A stretch of DNA of 7,645 nt. It comes from Propionibacteriales bacterium. Its GTDB lineage: Bacteria > Actinomycetota > Actinomycetes > Propionibacteriales > Propionibacteriaceae. The position numbers and the translations under genes were made by a program. The notes beneath the pieces were generated by a model that saw nothing but the letters and a program-made list of their open reading frames with translations, had not been told where the DNA came from and searched no databases. This document shows positions 1 to 5,957 of the stretch, in pieces (positions within the stretch are counted from its first letter, which is position 1; every line of letters begins with the position of its first letter). The DNA is taken from positions 1 to 7,645 of the forward strand of contig JADGPB010000098.1 in assembly GCA_017882655.1 (NCBI GenBank). Reading direction: 5' to 3'.

Positions 1-818
1 GCGCCGGCGCAGATGACCTCGGCGCGCAGGCGCTGGAGCATCGGGTACGTCGCGAGCACCTCGTCGACAGGCGTCGCGAGCAGCTGCTCGGACAGGCGCG
101 TGATCTCGTCCACGCCGACGGTCGAGTTGTGGACCCGCGTGCGGTCGTACGCGGTCAGCCCCTGCGAGATCGCGGACAGGCTCGTCGTCGTTCCGGCGAC
201 GCCGATCCAGGTCGCCGCCTCAGCCAGCGGGATGCCCGAGGAGTCAAGGAGCTGGTCGACGAATGCCCGGGCCGCTCCGACCTCCGCGGCCGTCGGTGGG
301 TCGCCCGCCAGGAAGCGCTCGCGGATCCGTACTGACCCCATGTCGAGGGAACGGGCGACCCGTACGGAGCCGTCGACGTCTCCGAGGATCAGCTCGGTGG
401 AGCCGCCACCGACGTCCATGACGAGCACCGGTCCAGCCGCGATCGGTCCGCCGGAGAGGGCCCCCAGGAACGAGAGCCGCGCCTCTTCGTCGCCGGTGAT
501 GACGTCGATGTCCACACCCAGCCGGTCGCGTACACCATCGAAGAACTCGTCCCGGTTGCTCACGTCGCGGGCGGCCGACGTGGCGAGGAACCGCACCTGG
601 TCGACGCCCAGTTCGCGGATGCGTGCCGTGTACGTGTCCACCGCCGCGAACGTACGAGCCAGCGCATCGGGGTGGAACCGCCGGGTGGCGTCGACGCCTT
701 GACCGAGACGTACGAGCTCGAGGCGCCGGTCGACCTCGCTCAGGCTCATGCCCGGACCAGGATCGGCGACGAGCAGCCTGATCGTGTTCGTGCCGCAGTC
801 GATCACGGCGACGCGCAT
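1..818 (-). CDS. ppx: Ppx/GppA family exopolyphosphatase / pppGpp phosphatase, 3' end cut by the window
   Basis: A cytoplasmic phosphatase of the ASKHA fold that removes terminal phosphates from polyphosphate or converts pppGpp to ppGpp. The visible 272 codons hold the family's landmarks in order: the first phosphate loop IDCGTNTIRLL (residues 6-16), GDEEARLSFLGA with the probable catalytic glutamate (109-120), the second phosphate loop DVGGGSTELILG (135-146), DMGSVRIRERFL (159-170) and a GVAGTTT motif (206-212). The reading ends at RAEVICAG, normally close to the C-terminus of the short actinobacterial form of about 310-320 residues, so some 40 residues lie beyond the edge. The ATG start at 818 overlaps the stop of the DUF501 gene by one base (TGATG), indicating translational coupling. 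In M. tuberculosis a ppx homologue occupies the same place after ftsB and DUF501. Family membership is secure; the preferred substrate (polyP or pppGpp) cannot be decided from sequence. Confidence 0.95.
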   Translation of the reverse strand, partial: MRVAVIDCGTNTIRLLVADPGPGMSLSEVDRRLELVRLGQGVDATRRFHPDALARTFAAVDTYTARIRELGVDQVRFLATSAARDVSNRDEFFDGVRDRLGVDIDVITGDEEARLSFLGALSGGPIAAGPVLVMDVGGGSTELILGDVDGSVRVARSLDMGSVRIRERFLAGDPPTAAEVGAARAFVDQLLDSSGIPLAEAATWIGVAGTTTSLSAISQGLTAYDRTRVHNSTVGVDEITRLSEQLLATPVDEVLATYPMLQRLRAEVICAG

Positions 819-1321
819 CAGCCCTCCTCCAGACAGGGACGTGTCCAGAACTCGCCGAGCAGCGCGACCGTCTCGTCGCCGAGCGGGTTGACGCCCGGTC
901 CGGCGGACAGCGCGTGGGCGGCCAAGGCATGGAGGCACTTGACGCGGTCCGGCATTCCACCGGCACTGACGCCTTCGATCTGGGGAACGACGAGCTCCCC
1001 GGACAGGGCGAGGCGGTCGGCGAGGTACGCGTCGTGGGCGGCCCGGTACGCAGCCGCCAGCTCCTCGTCAATGGCCAGCCGCTCCGACATGTCTCGCATC
1101 ACCCCTTCTGCCTCCAGGGTCGAACAGGCGGCAGCGGCGCGGGGACAGGTGAGGTAGTACGTGGTCGGGAAGGGCGTGCCGTCCGGCAGCGCCGGCAACG
1201 TGGCGACCACACCCGGCTTGCCGCAGGGACAGCGCCAGGCGATACCGGCAAGTCCACGGGGCGTACGGCCCAGCTGCGCGGCGATCGTCGCCTCGTCGGA
1301 GCCGCCGATCCGCTCGATCAT
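818..1321 (-). CDS. DUF501 domain protein (function unknown)
   Basis: A 167-residue soluble protein of the DUF501 family, known mainly from actinobacteria and nearly always found between ftsB and ppx. Visible conserved blocks are QLGRTPRG (17-24), a CPCGKPGVV block (31-39), DGTPFPTTYYLTCP (47-60), and a C-terminal block running from GGMPDRVKCLHALAAH (121-136) into GPGVNPLGDE (141-150). Cysteines at 31, 33, 59, 66 and 129 could bind a metal or form a redox site; that is inference. There is no signal peptide or membrane segment. The ATG at 1321 is the only plausible start: the first conserved block follows within 17 residues and no in-frame start lies between it and the end of ftsB. It is preceded by a weak purine-rich GAAGAAG only two bases away, so translation probably depends on coupling to ftsB, whose stop lies 19 bases upstream. 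The start sits in the second copy of a 23-bp tandem duplication. Its stop overlaps the ppx start. Confidence 0.93.
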   Translation of the reverse strand: MIERIGGSDEATIAAQLGRTPRGLAGIAWRCPCGKPGVVATLPALPDGTPFPTTYYLTCPRAAAACSTLEAEGVMRDMSERLAIDEELAAAYRAAHDAYLADRLALSGELVVPQIEGVSAGGMPDRVKCLHALAAHALSAGPGVNPLGDETVALLGEFWTRPCLEEG

Positions 1322-1362
1322 CGCTTCTTCGTGATCGACATCATCGCTTCTTGGTCGTGGAC
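1317..1362. repeat. Imperfect 23-bp tandem duplication at the ftsB/DUF501 junction
   Basis: Bases 1317-1339 and 1340-1362 match at 19 of 23 positions, including an uninterrupted 13-base core (atcatcgcttctt at 1317-1329 and 1340-1352). On the coding strand each copy carries AAGAAGCGATGAT. The first copy encodes the last residues STTKKR and the TGA stop of ftsB. The second carries the DUF501 start codon and, read in the frame ftsB would use, spells SITKKR followed by TGA. Each copy is therefore a complete ATGA stop/start junction, which suggests a former 4-base gene overlap that was duplicated. Confidence 0.8.
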
Positions 1363-1958
1363 GCCGAGGGAGCCGGGGCGGGGGGCGTCACGGTCGCGAC
1401 CGGCGTGGTGGTCGGTGCGACGACCACCGGCTGGTCGGCGGTCTGTACCGACGACCAGATCCGCTCGTACCAGGCCTGGTTCGCGGGGTCGTTGTTGCCC
1501 TTGATCGAGCCGACCTCGCCGCTGACGACCTTGCCGTCGGTGCCGATGACGCGATAGCCGACCTCGCCCGGCAGGACCCAACCGAGGCGTTCGCGGGCCT
1601 GCGCCTTGATGTAGCTGGGGTCGTTCCAGCGGGACAGCTCGTCCTGGAGCTGGGCGATGGTCGCCTCGCGCTCGGCGATCTGCGTCCTGGCCGTGGCCAT
1701 GTCGCTCTGCTGGTCGAGATAGATCCGCATCGTGCCGACGTAGCTGATGACCAGCAGCCCGACCACGACGAGGAGCGCGACGGCTCGCTGCGTGATCTGC
1801 ATCCCGCCAGTGAGGCGAGGAAGCCTCAGCCCCGAATCCGTACGTTGCTGCGCGTCGGTCGCCGAGGGGCGAGTACGGCGTCGCCGGGTCGCACCCGGCC
1901 GCGCCGAAGCACGCCCGGGTCCGCCCGACCTACGGTCGCCGCGTCGCCCCTCAGCCAC
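1341..1958 (-). CDS. ftsB: FtsB/DivIC-type septum formation initiator
   Basis: A bitopic divisome protein of the FtsB/DivIC family, which works with FtsL and FtsQ at the septum to control septal peptidoglycan synthesis. The 205 residues divide into a basic, disordered cytoplasmic N-terminus (1-55, rich in R, G, P), one transmembrane helix (about 59-77), a coiled coil (about 80-110), and the family block WNDPSYIKAQARERLGWVLPG (starting at W111), in which nearly all actinobacterial homologues have a similar D-P-x-Y-I/V-x-x-x-A-R-E-R-L. A low-complexity Pro/Thr/Ala/Val tail follows (about 178-200) and the protein ends in KKR. The GTG start at 1958 is chosen because AAGGG (1971-1967) lies 8 bases upstream, inside the last codons of eno. 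Only four bases separate the two genes, so it is surely co-transcribed with eno. The N-terminal and C-terminal extensions are typical of actinobacterial versions. The same place downstream of eno is held by the Rv1024 homologue in M. tuberculosis. Confidence 0.93.
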   Translation of the reverse strand: MAEGRRGDRRSGGPGRASARPGATRRRRTRPSATDAQQRTDSGLRLPRLTGGMQITQRAVALLVVVGLLVISYVGTMRIYLDQQSDMATARTQIAEREATIAQLQDELSRWNDPSYIKAQARERLGWVLPGEVGYRVIGTDGKVVSGEVGSIKGNNDPANQAWYERIWSSVQTADQPVVVAPTTTPVATVTPPAPAPSASTTKKR

Positions 1959-1962
1959 AGAT

Positions 1963-3246
1963 TCAGCCCTTGAAGCGCGGGAACGCGTTCACGCCGGCGT
2001 ACTCAGCTGCGTCGTCGAGGTTGGCCTCGATACGCATCAGCTGGTTGTACTTGGCGACGCGCTCGGAACGGGCCGGCGCACCGGTCTTGATCTGGCCGCA
2101 GTTGGTGGCGACGGCCAGGTCGGCGATCGTCGTGTCCTCGGTCTCGCCGGAGCGGTGGCTGATCATGCAGCGGAAGCCGGCGCGGTGCGCCATGTCGACG
2201 GCGTCGAGGGTCTCGGACAGCGTGCCGATCTGGTTGACCTTGACCAGCAGAGCGTTGGCGGCCTTCATCTCGATGCCCTTGGCAATGCGCTTCGGGTTCG
2301 TCACGAACAGGTCGTCGCCCACGACCTGGATCTTGTCACCGACCTGCGCGGTGAACTTGACCCAGCCCTCCCAGTCCTCCTCGTTCAGCGGATCCTCGAT
2401 GGAGACCAGCGGGTATGCGTCGATCCACTCGTCGTAGATCGCCACCATCTCGTCGGTGGTCTTCTTCGAGCCCTCGAACGAGTACGTACCGTCTTCGTTC
2501 CAGAACGCCGACGCGGCCACGTCCAGCGCGAGCGCCACGTCCTTGCCGGGCGTCAGGCCGGCCGCAGTGATGGCTTCCAGGATCAGGTCGAGAGCAGCGC
2601 GGTTCGACTCGAGGTTCGGCGCGAAACCACCCTCGTCGCCGAGACCGGTCGCGAGGCCCTTGGACTTCAGCACGGCCTTGAGGGAGTGGTAGACGCGGGC
2701 GCCCCACTCGATCGCCTCGGCGAACGACGAGGCGCCGATCGGAGCGATCATGAACTCCTGGACGTCGACGTTCGAGTCGGCGTGGGTGCCACCGTTGAGG
2801 ATGTTCATCATCGGGACGGGGAGCACGTGAGCGTTCGGGCCGCCGACGTACTGGTAGAGCGGGAGGTCGGCCGAGTCCGCGGCGGCGTGGGCCACGGCGA
2901 GCGAGACGCCGAGGATGGCGTTGGCGCCGAGGTTGCCCTTGTTCTCCGTGCCGTCGAGCTCGATCATCGCGTTGTCGATGGCGCGCTGCTCGGAAGCCTC
3001 CCAGCCGGCGACCTCCGGGCCGATCTGCTCGAGGACGTTGTCGACGGCCTTGAGTACGCCCTTGCCGCCGTAACGCGCCTTGTCGCCGTCACGAAGCTCG
3101 ATGGCCTCGAAGATGCCGGTCGATGCGCCGGACGGGACCCCGGCGCGGCCCTGGCTGCCGTCCTCCAGAAGGACGGTCACCTCAAGAGTGGGGTTGCCGC
3201 GAGAATCGAGGATCTCGCGTGCCTCGATGAAATCGATGTTGGCCAC
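1963..3246 (-). CDS. eno: Enolase (phosphopyruvate hydratase)
   Basis: Converts 2-phosphoglycerate to phosphoenolpyruvate in glycolysis and the reverse in gluconeogenesis; cytoplasmic, Mg-dependent. The 427 residues are full length for a bacterial enolase. Visible landmarks are the mobile loop GASTG (40-44), H155, E164 and E205 in GDEGG, metal ligands D242, E284 and D311, the signature LLVKVNQIGTLSET (333-346) with catalytic base K336, SHRSGETEDT (363-372) and K387. All expected catalytic and metal-binding residues are present, so it should be active. The start is a GTG, not ATG, with GAAAGGG (3260-3254) 7 bases upstream. It leads the eno-ftsB-DUF501-ppx group on the minus strand and is followed after four bases by ftsB. 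An 86-base gap separates it from the upstream acyltransferase gene, enough for its own promoter. A very long open frame runs opposite it on the plus strand and is a compositional shadow. Confidence 0.99.
   Translation of the reverse strand: MANIDFIEAREILDSRGNPTLEVTVLLEDGSQGRAGVPSGASTGIFEAIELRDGDKARYGGKGVLKAVDNVLEQIGPEVAGWEASEQRAIDNAMIELDGTENKGNLGANAILGVSLAVAHAAADSADLPLYQYVGGPNAHVLPVPMMNILNGGTHADSNVDVQEFMIAPIGASSFAEAIEWGARVYHSLKAVLKSKGLATGLGDEGGFAPNLESNRAALDLILEAITAAGLTPGKDVALALDVAASAFWNEDGTYSFEGSKKTTDEMVAIYDEWIDAYPLVSIEDPLNEEDWEGWVKFTAQVGDKIQVVGDDLFVTNPKRIAKGIEMKAANALLVKVNQIGTLSETLDAVDMAHRAGFRCMISHRSGETEDTTIADLAVATNCGQIKTGAPARSERVAKYNQLMRIEANLDDAAEYAGVNAFPRFKG
1967..1971 (-). promoter_or_regulatory. 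Ribosome binding site of ftsB, inside the eno 3' end
   Basis: On the minus strand AAGGG is followed by 8 bases and then GTG. It overlaps the final eno codons, fixes the ftsB start at a GTG, and implies ribosomes can re-initiate straight after enolase. Confidence 0.75.
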
Positions 3247-3253
3247 GTGGGTG

Positions 3254-3260
3254 CCCTTTC
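3254..3260 (-). promoter_or_regulatory. Ribosome binding site of eno
   Basis: GAAAGGG on the minus strand, 7 bases before the GTG start. It is the strongest Shine-Dalgarno match in the window, as expected for a highly expressed glycolytic gene, and it decides the GTG start. Confidence 0.8.
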
Positions 3261-3332
3261 ATAGCAATGGGTCGATGTCGGGGATCAGCCTACCGGCCTC
3301 ATGACCGCTCTCGGCAGAAGCCTGGCTATGAG
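3261..3332 (-). promoter_or_regulatory. eno upstream region, probable promoter
   Basis: The gap between the acyltransferase stop and the eno ribosome binding site. On the minus strand it contains TAGGCT (3292-3287), an actinobacterial-style -10 of the form TAnnnT, about 40 bases before the start codon. I could not find a good -35 at the right distance, and GC-rich actinobacterial promoters often lack one. A short inverted repeat AGCC-T-GGCT (3319-3327) has a one-base loop and no T-run, so it is not a terminator. An independent eno promoter is likely because enolase must be expressed whatever the state of the upstream accessory gene; the exact hexamer is uncertain. Confidence 0.4.
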
Positions 3333-4601
3333 TCAGGTGGCGATCCGACTGAGCTCGTCGCGCAGCGTCGTGGCCATCACATCGGCGCTGAGCGCATCCG
3401 CGTCGACGTGGATGGCGCAGCCCAACCGTCCTCGGTAGGACAACGCTGAAACGCCGAGCCGGACATTCCCCTGGATGGGAGTGAGCGGCCATGCCCTCTC
3501 CAGCGGTGCGCCGCCGATAGCCATCGGTTCCTCGGGCCCGCGGACGTTGGTGACGAACAGCGCGATGAAGTGCTGGCGCCTGGCGAGCCAGGCGAAGAGC
3601 CGTGATCCCCACCGGGTCCGGGTGAACTCGAAGGTGCCCTGTGCGCGTGCCTCGGACTTGGCGGTACGGGTCACCGCCGCGATCCGAGCCAGGCGGACGA
3701 TCGGATCTGGTTCGCCGCTGGGGAGCTCGACGCGCATGATGCCCACCGCGTTCCCGGACCGGCCCCGGTCCGGGAGCGCGACGGGAACACTGGCCGGAAT
3801 CGCCGCCGGTACAGGATCACCGGCGGCCAGAAGGGACTTCTCCACGGCCATGGCGACCGCCGCGAGGAGAGCATCGTTGACCGTGCCCCCGGCTGCCCGG
3901 GCCCCACGGGAGATCGGGTCCAGCTCCACATCCACGAACGCGGCCCCGCGGTGCGCGCTGATCGGGCCGAGAAGCACGGTCGGCGGGACAGTTGTCCTGA
4001 ACACAGCCGCCACCCGGGAGATGCTCGTGAGCACGTTTCGCACCCTGTGCCGGCGAGCGGCCTTCATCCGGGGCGGATCGGGCACGGGCGGAAGCACCGG
4101 CCCTTGCCCGAACAGCCGCTCGACCAGGGCGACGGCTCCCACACCGTCGGCCACCGCGTGGTGGAAGCGCACCACGACCCCCGGCCCGTTCGCCGATGCA
4201 CCCGGAACGACCAGGACTTCCCACAAGGGACGATCGTCCGGCAACGGAGTCGTCATCAGCGACGCGCACAGACGCGCCAGCCCGGTCTCCCCGCCCACCG
4301 CGTCGACCACCCGTACGTGCTGGGCGAGCTCTGGTTCGCAGTGTTCCCAGACCAGGCCTCGCCGATCGGCACGTACCCGCTGAGTGAATCGGCTCAAGCC
4401 CAGCGCCGCACCTTCCCCGAGCCGATCGGCGATCGCCATCCGAAGCCGGCGAATATCGGCGACACCGTCCTGAGAGATGAAGCCGCCAGGACCGAGGAGT
4501 CCGGCCATGAGGAAAACGTTGACCTGGTCCCTCGCATCCATCAGGACATTCGAGGCGTCAGCGGCACTCAACCGGTCGCCACCCTCTGTCCTCACCACCA
4601 C
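3333..4601 (-). CDS. WS/DGAT-family acyltransferase (wax ester synthase / diacylglycerol acyltransferase)
   Basis: A member of the bacterial wax ester synthase/acyl-CoA:diacylglycerol acyltransferase family, which transfers an acyl group from acyl-CoA to a fatty alcohol or diacylglycerol to make storage lipid; usually associated with the inner face of the membrane. The 422 residues show the N-terminal RLSAADAS block (10-17), PLPDDRPLWEVLVV (119-132), the catalytic HHAVADG (147-153) matching HHxxxDG, TVNDALLAAV (240-249), GNAVGIMRVELP (283-294), and the C-terminal (DUF1298-type) TNVRGP (351-356) and SALSYRGRL (385-393). Canonical proteins have NVPGP where this one has NVRGP. It is somewhat shorter than the usual 450-480 residues. 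Three GTG codons stand in a row at 4601-4593; GGGG (4610-4607) lies 5 bases before the first and 8 before the second, so either could be used. Many paralogues of this family make little or no lipid, so the substrate is open. The gene shares direction with eno but is separated from it by 86 bases, and it is divergent from the transporter operon. Confidence 0.9.
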   Translation of the reverse strand: MVVRTEGGDRLSAADASNVLMDARDQVNVFLMAGLLGPGGFISQDGVADIRRLRMAIADRLGEGAALGLSRFTQRVRADRRGLVWEHCEPELAQHVRVVDAVGGETGLARLCASLMTTPLPDDRPLWEVLVVPGASANGPGVVVRFHHAVADGVGAVALVERLFGQGPVLPPVPDPPRMKAARRHRVRNVLTSISRVAAVFRTTVPPTVLLGPISAHRGAAFVDVELDPISRGARAAGGTVNDALLAAVAMAVEKSLLAAGDPVPAAIPASVPVALPDRGRSGNAVGIMRVELPSGEPDPIVRLARIAAVTRTAKSEARAQGTFEFTRTRWGSRLFAWLARRQHFIALFVTNVRGPEEPMAIGGAPLERAWPLTPIQGNVRLGVSALSYRGRLGCAIHVDADALSADVMATTLRDELSRIAT

Positions 4602-4743
4602 GTCAACCCCAAGGACCTCATTCCCTCAGACTAATGAGGCATGCCGGCGGCGGAGGAGGCGGATCGAAACCTGCGTCCCATAACTATGCGTGACCCACTA
4701 CTAGGTATTACCATGTAGCCATTCACCGACGTGAGGATCCGAC
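4602..4743. promoter_or_regulatory. Divergent intergenic region between the acyltransferase and the transporter operon
   Basis: This 142-base gap must hold the promoters for both divergent transcripts. Its centre (about 4678-4720) is clearly more AT-rich than the flanking genes, as expected for a promoter. Near its right end GAGGA (4733-4737), 6 bases before the ATG at 4744, is a good ribosome binding site for the PLDc_N gene. I could not assign convincing paired -35/-10 hexamers on either strand; GTGACC (4690-4695) is a possible plus-strand -35 and CATAGT (minus strand, 4688-4683) a possible -10 for the acyltransferase, both weak. Confidence 0.5.
4698..4718. promoter_or_regulatory. Interrupted palindrome, candidate operator of the transporter operon
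   Basis: The arms read CTAC-ta-GGTA, a single central T at 4708, then TACC-at-GTAG. Eight of the ten arm positions pair and the two mismatches are symmetrically placed, the form expected for a homodimeric helix-turn-helix regulator. It lies 25 bases before the ATG of the PLDc_N gene, in the AT-rich part of the divergent gap, where it could overlap a promoter. Small ABC exporters are often controlled by GntR (YtrA-type) or PadR repressors, but no such gene is in the window, so the regulator is unknown. Confidence 0.5.
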
Positions 4744-5022
4744 ATGCAGCTCACCCCTACCGCGATCGTGTTCATCTCTGCCCTTGCCCTGGTCGAGTTC
4801 GGGCTGCTCGCCGCGGCATGGATCGTCCTGTTCCGTACGCCCGCTGCGCGGCTCACCCTGCCGAAGTGGGCGTGGGCAGTGATCTGCCTGGTGCAGTTCG
4901 TCGGCCCGATCGCGTTCTTCGCCGCAGGCCGGAAGCCGAAGCCCGTGGACGAGACCGCGCCGCACCCTGACGCCGCGAGCACCACGGCACGCGTCGTCGA
5001 CGACCTGTACGGCGACCGATGA
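4744..5022 (+). CDS. Small PLDc_N-domain membrane protein (YxlE-like)
   Basis: A 92-residue integral membrane protein with two predicted helices (about 7-29 and 43-62) and a charged cytoplasmic tail. The block LPKWAWAVICLVQFVGPIAFFAAGRK (starting at L39) is the hallmark of the PLDc_N family: L-P-K-W before the second helix and G-P-I-x-F/Y-x-x-x-G-R-K at its end. Despite the domain name this is not a phospholipase; only the membrane segment is shared with cardiolipin synthase-like proteins. In Bacillus subtilis the PLDc_N protein YxlE is encoded with the ABC pair YxlF/YxlG and negatively regulates sigma-Y; the same gene trio occurs here, but a regulatory role is inference. The ATG at 4744 has GAGGA 6 bases upstream. 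The stop overlaps the start of the ATPase gene (ATGA), so the two are translationally coupled. The tail from about residue 66 to the end is Pro/Ala/Asp-rich and probably unstructured. Confidence 0.85.
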   Translation: MQLTPTAIVFISALALVEFGLLAAAWIVLFRTPAARLTLPKWAWAVICLVQFVGPIAFFAAGRKPKPVDETAPHPDAASTTARVVDDLYGDR

Positions 5023-5957
5023 CCCTGAGCGTGTCCGTGGACGACCTCACCAAGGCGTACCCGGAGCACACGGCCGTCGACCACCTCACGATGTCAGTGC
5101 CTGAGGGCTCCGTGTTCGGGTTCCTCGGACCGAACGGCGCGGGCAAGACGACGACCGTACGCATGGTGCTGGGGTTCGCCCGGCCCACGTCCGGCTCCGT
5201 CACGGTGCTCGGTCACGATGCCGGGTCGTCGAGCGACTCGGACCTCGCACAGCTCCGTCGCCGGATCGGCTTCCTGCCCGACGTGCCGGGCTTCTACCCC
5301 TGGATGTCGGCGCGGGACGTGCTCCGGTTCGCCGGCTCGCTGGTGGGCGTCAAGGGCACGCGCCTGGCGAAGCGCACCGAGAGCCTCCTCGAGCTGGCCG
5401 GCCTCAGCGATGTACGGCAACGGGTCGGAGGGTACAGCCGCGGCATGAAGCAGCGGCTGGGGATCGCCCAGGCGCTGATCGGCGCTCCCGACCTGCTGGT
5501 GCTCGACGAACCGACCTCGGCGCTTGACCCCATCGGGCGCAAGGCCGTCCTCGACATGGTGGCCGCGCTCCGCGGTCGTACCACCGTCTTCTTCTCGACC
5601 CACATCCTCAGCGACGTCGAGCGGGTCTGCGACGAGGTCGCCATCCTCGACGAGGGCCGGCTCGTCACGCAGGGAAGCGTCGAGGAGCTCAAGGCGCAGT
5701 ACGGGGGAAGCAGTCGGTACGCGCTGGACGTCACTGGCGACACCGACCGGCTGCGCACCGTCCTCGGGAACGAGGCGTGGGTCGGCCGGATGGTCGACAC
5801 ACCGTCAGGTGTCGAGCTGACGGTGAACGACCTAGACCTGGCACGACGCCGCGTGCCCGCGATCGTCGCCGGCCTCGACATGGGGCTCGTACGGTTCGAG
5901 CCCATCGAGACCTCCCTCGAAGACGTGTTCGTCTCCCTCGTGCAGCGTGACGCATGA
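5019..5957 (+). CDS. ABC transporter ATP-binding protein
   Basis: The nucleotide-binding subunit that powers the permease encoded next. Its 312 residues comprise an ABC domain (about 3-225) and a C-terminal extension (about 226-312) ending in ETSLEDVFVSLV, typical of the CcmA/BcrA/DrrA-type exporter ATPases. Motifs: Walker A GPNGAGKTT (37-45), signature YSRGMKQRL (139-147; YSRGM replaces LSGGQ, common in this subfamily), Walker B LLVLDEP (159-165) with catalytic E164, D-loop SALD (167-170) and H-loop H195. At the Q-loop the segment FLPDVPGFYPWM (85-96) has D88 where glutamine is standard; an acidic residue here is seen in several exporter ATPases. All residues needed for hydrolysis are present. 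The gene overlaps both neighbours by ATGA, implying stoichiometric production of the complex. In composition and order it corresponds to YxlF of the B. subtilis sigY operon; the exported substrate is not predictable. Confidence 0.97.
   Translation: MTLSVSVDDLTKAYPEHTAVDHLTMSVPEGSVFGFLGPNGAGKTTTVRMVLGFARPTSGSVTVLGHDAGSSSDSDLAQLRRRIGFLPDVPGFYPWMSARDVLRFAGSLVGVKGTRLAKRTESLLELAGLSDVRQRVGGYSRGMKQRLGIAQALIGAPDLLVLDEPTSALDPIGRKAVLDMVAALRGRTTVFFSTHILSDVERVCDEVAILDEGRLVTQGSVEELKAQYGGSSRYALDVTGDTDRLRTVLGNEAWVGRMVDTPSGVELTVNDLDLARRRVPAIVAGLDMGLVRFEPIETSLEDVFVSLVQRDA

Noticed and set aside
13..1157. Long plus-strand and alternative minus-strand frames across the ppx and DUF501 region.
   Set aside because: They are shadows. 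The true frames contain the Ppx/GppA phosphate-binding loops and the DUF501 conserved blocks, and they join by a TGATG overlap.
1747..3264. A 505-codon open frame on the plus strand, opposite eno and part of ftsB.
   Set aside because: It is an antisense shadow caused by GC-rich codon bias. The translation is rich in V, R, D, L and G without any recognisable domain, while the minus strand encodes full-length enolase with every catalytic residue.
3319..3327. Inverted repeat AGCC-T-GGCT after the acyltransferase stop as a terminator.
   Set aside because: The loop would be one base, the stem four pairs, and no T-run follows on either strand, so it cannot act as an intrinsic terminator.
3475..4383. 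A 302-codon plus-strand open frame opposite the acyltransferase.
   Set aside because: Its composition (R, T, S, A, P rich) is typical of a shadow frame, and the opposite strand carries conserved acyltransferase motifs throughout.
4641..4718. A 25-codon plus-strand frame starting at ATG 4641 in the divergent gap.
   Set aside because: There is no properly spaced ribosome binding site, no resemblance to a known protein, and its end coincides with the palindrome, which is better explained as regulatory DNA.
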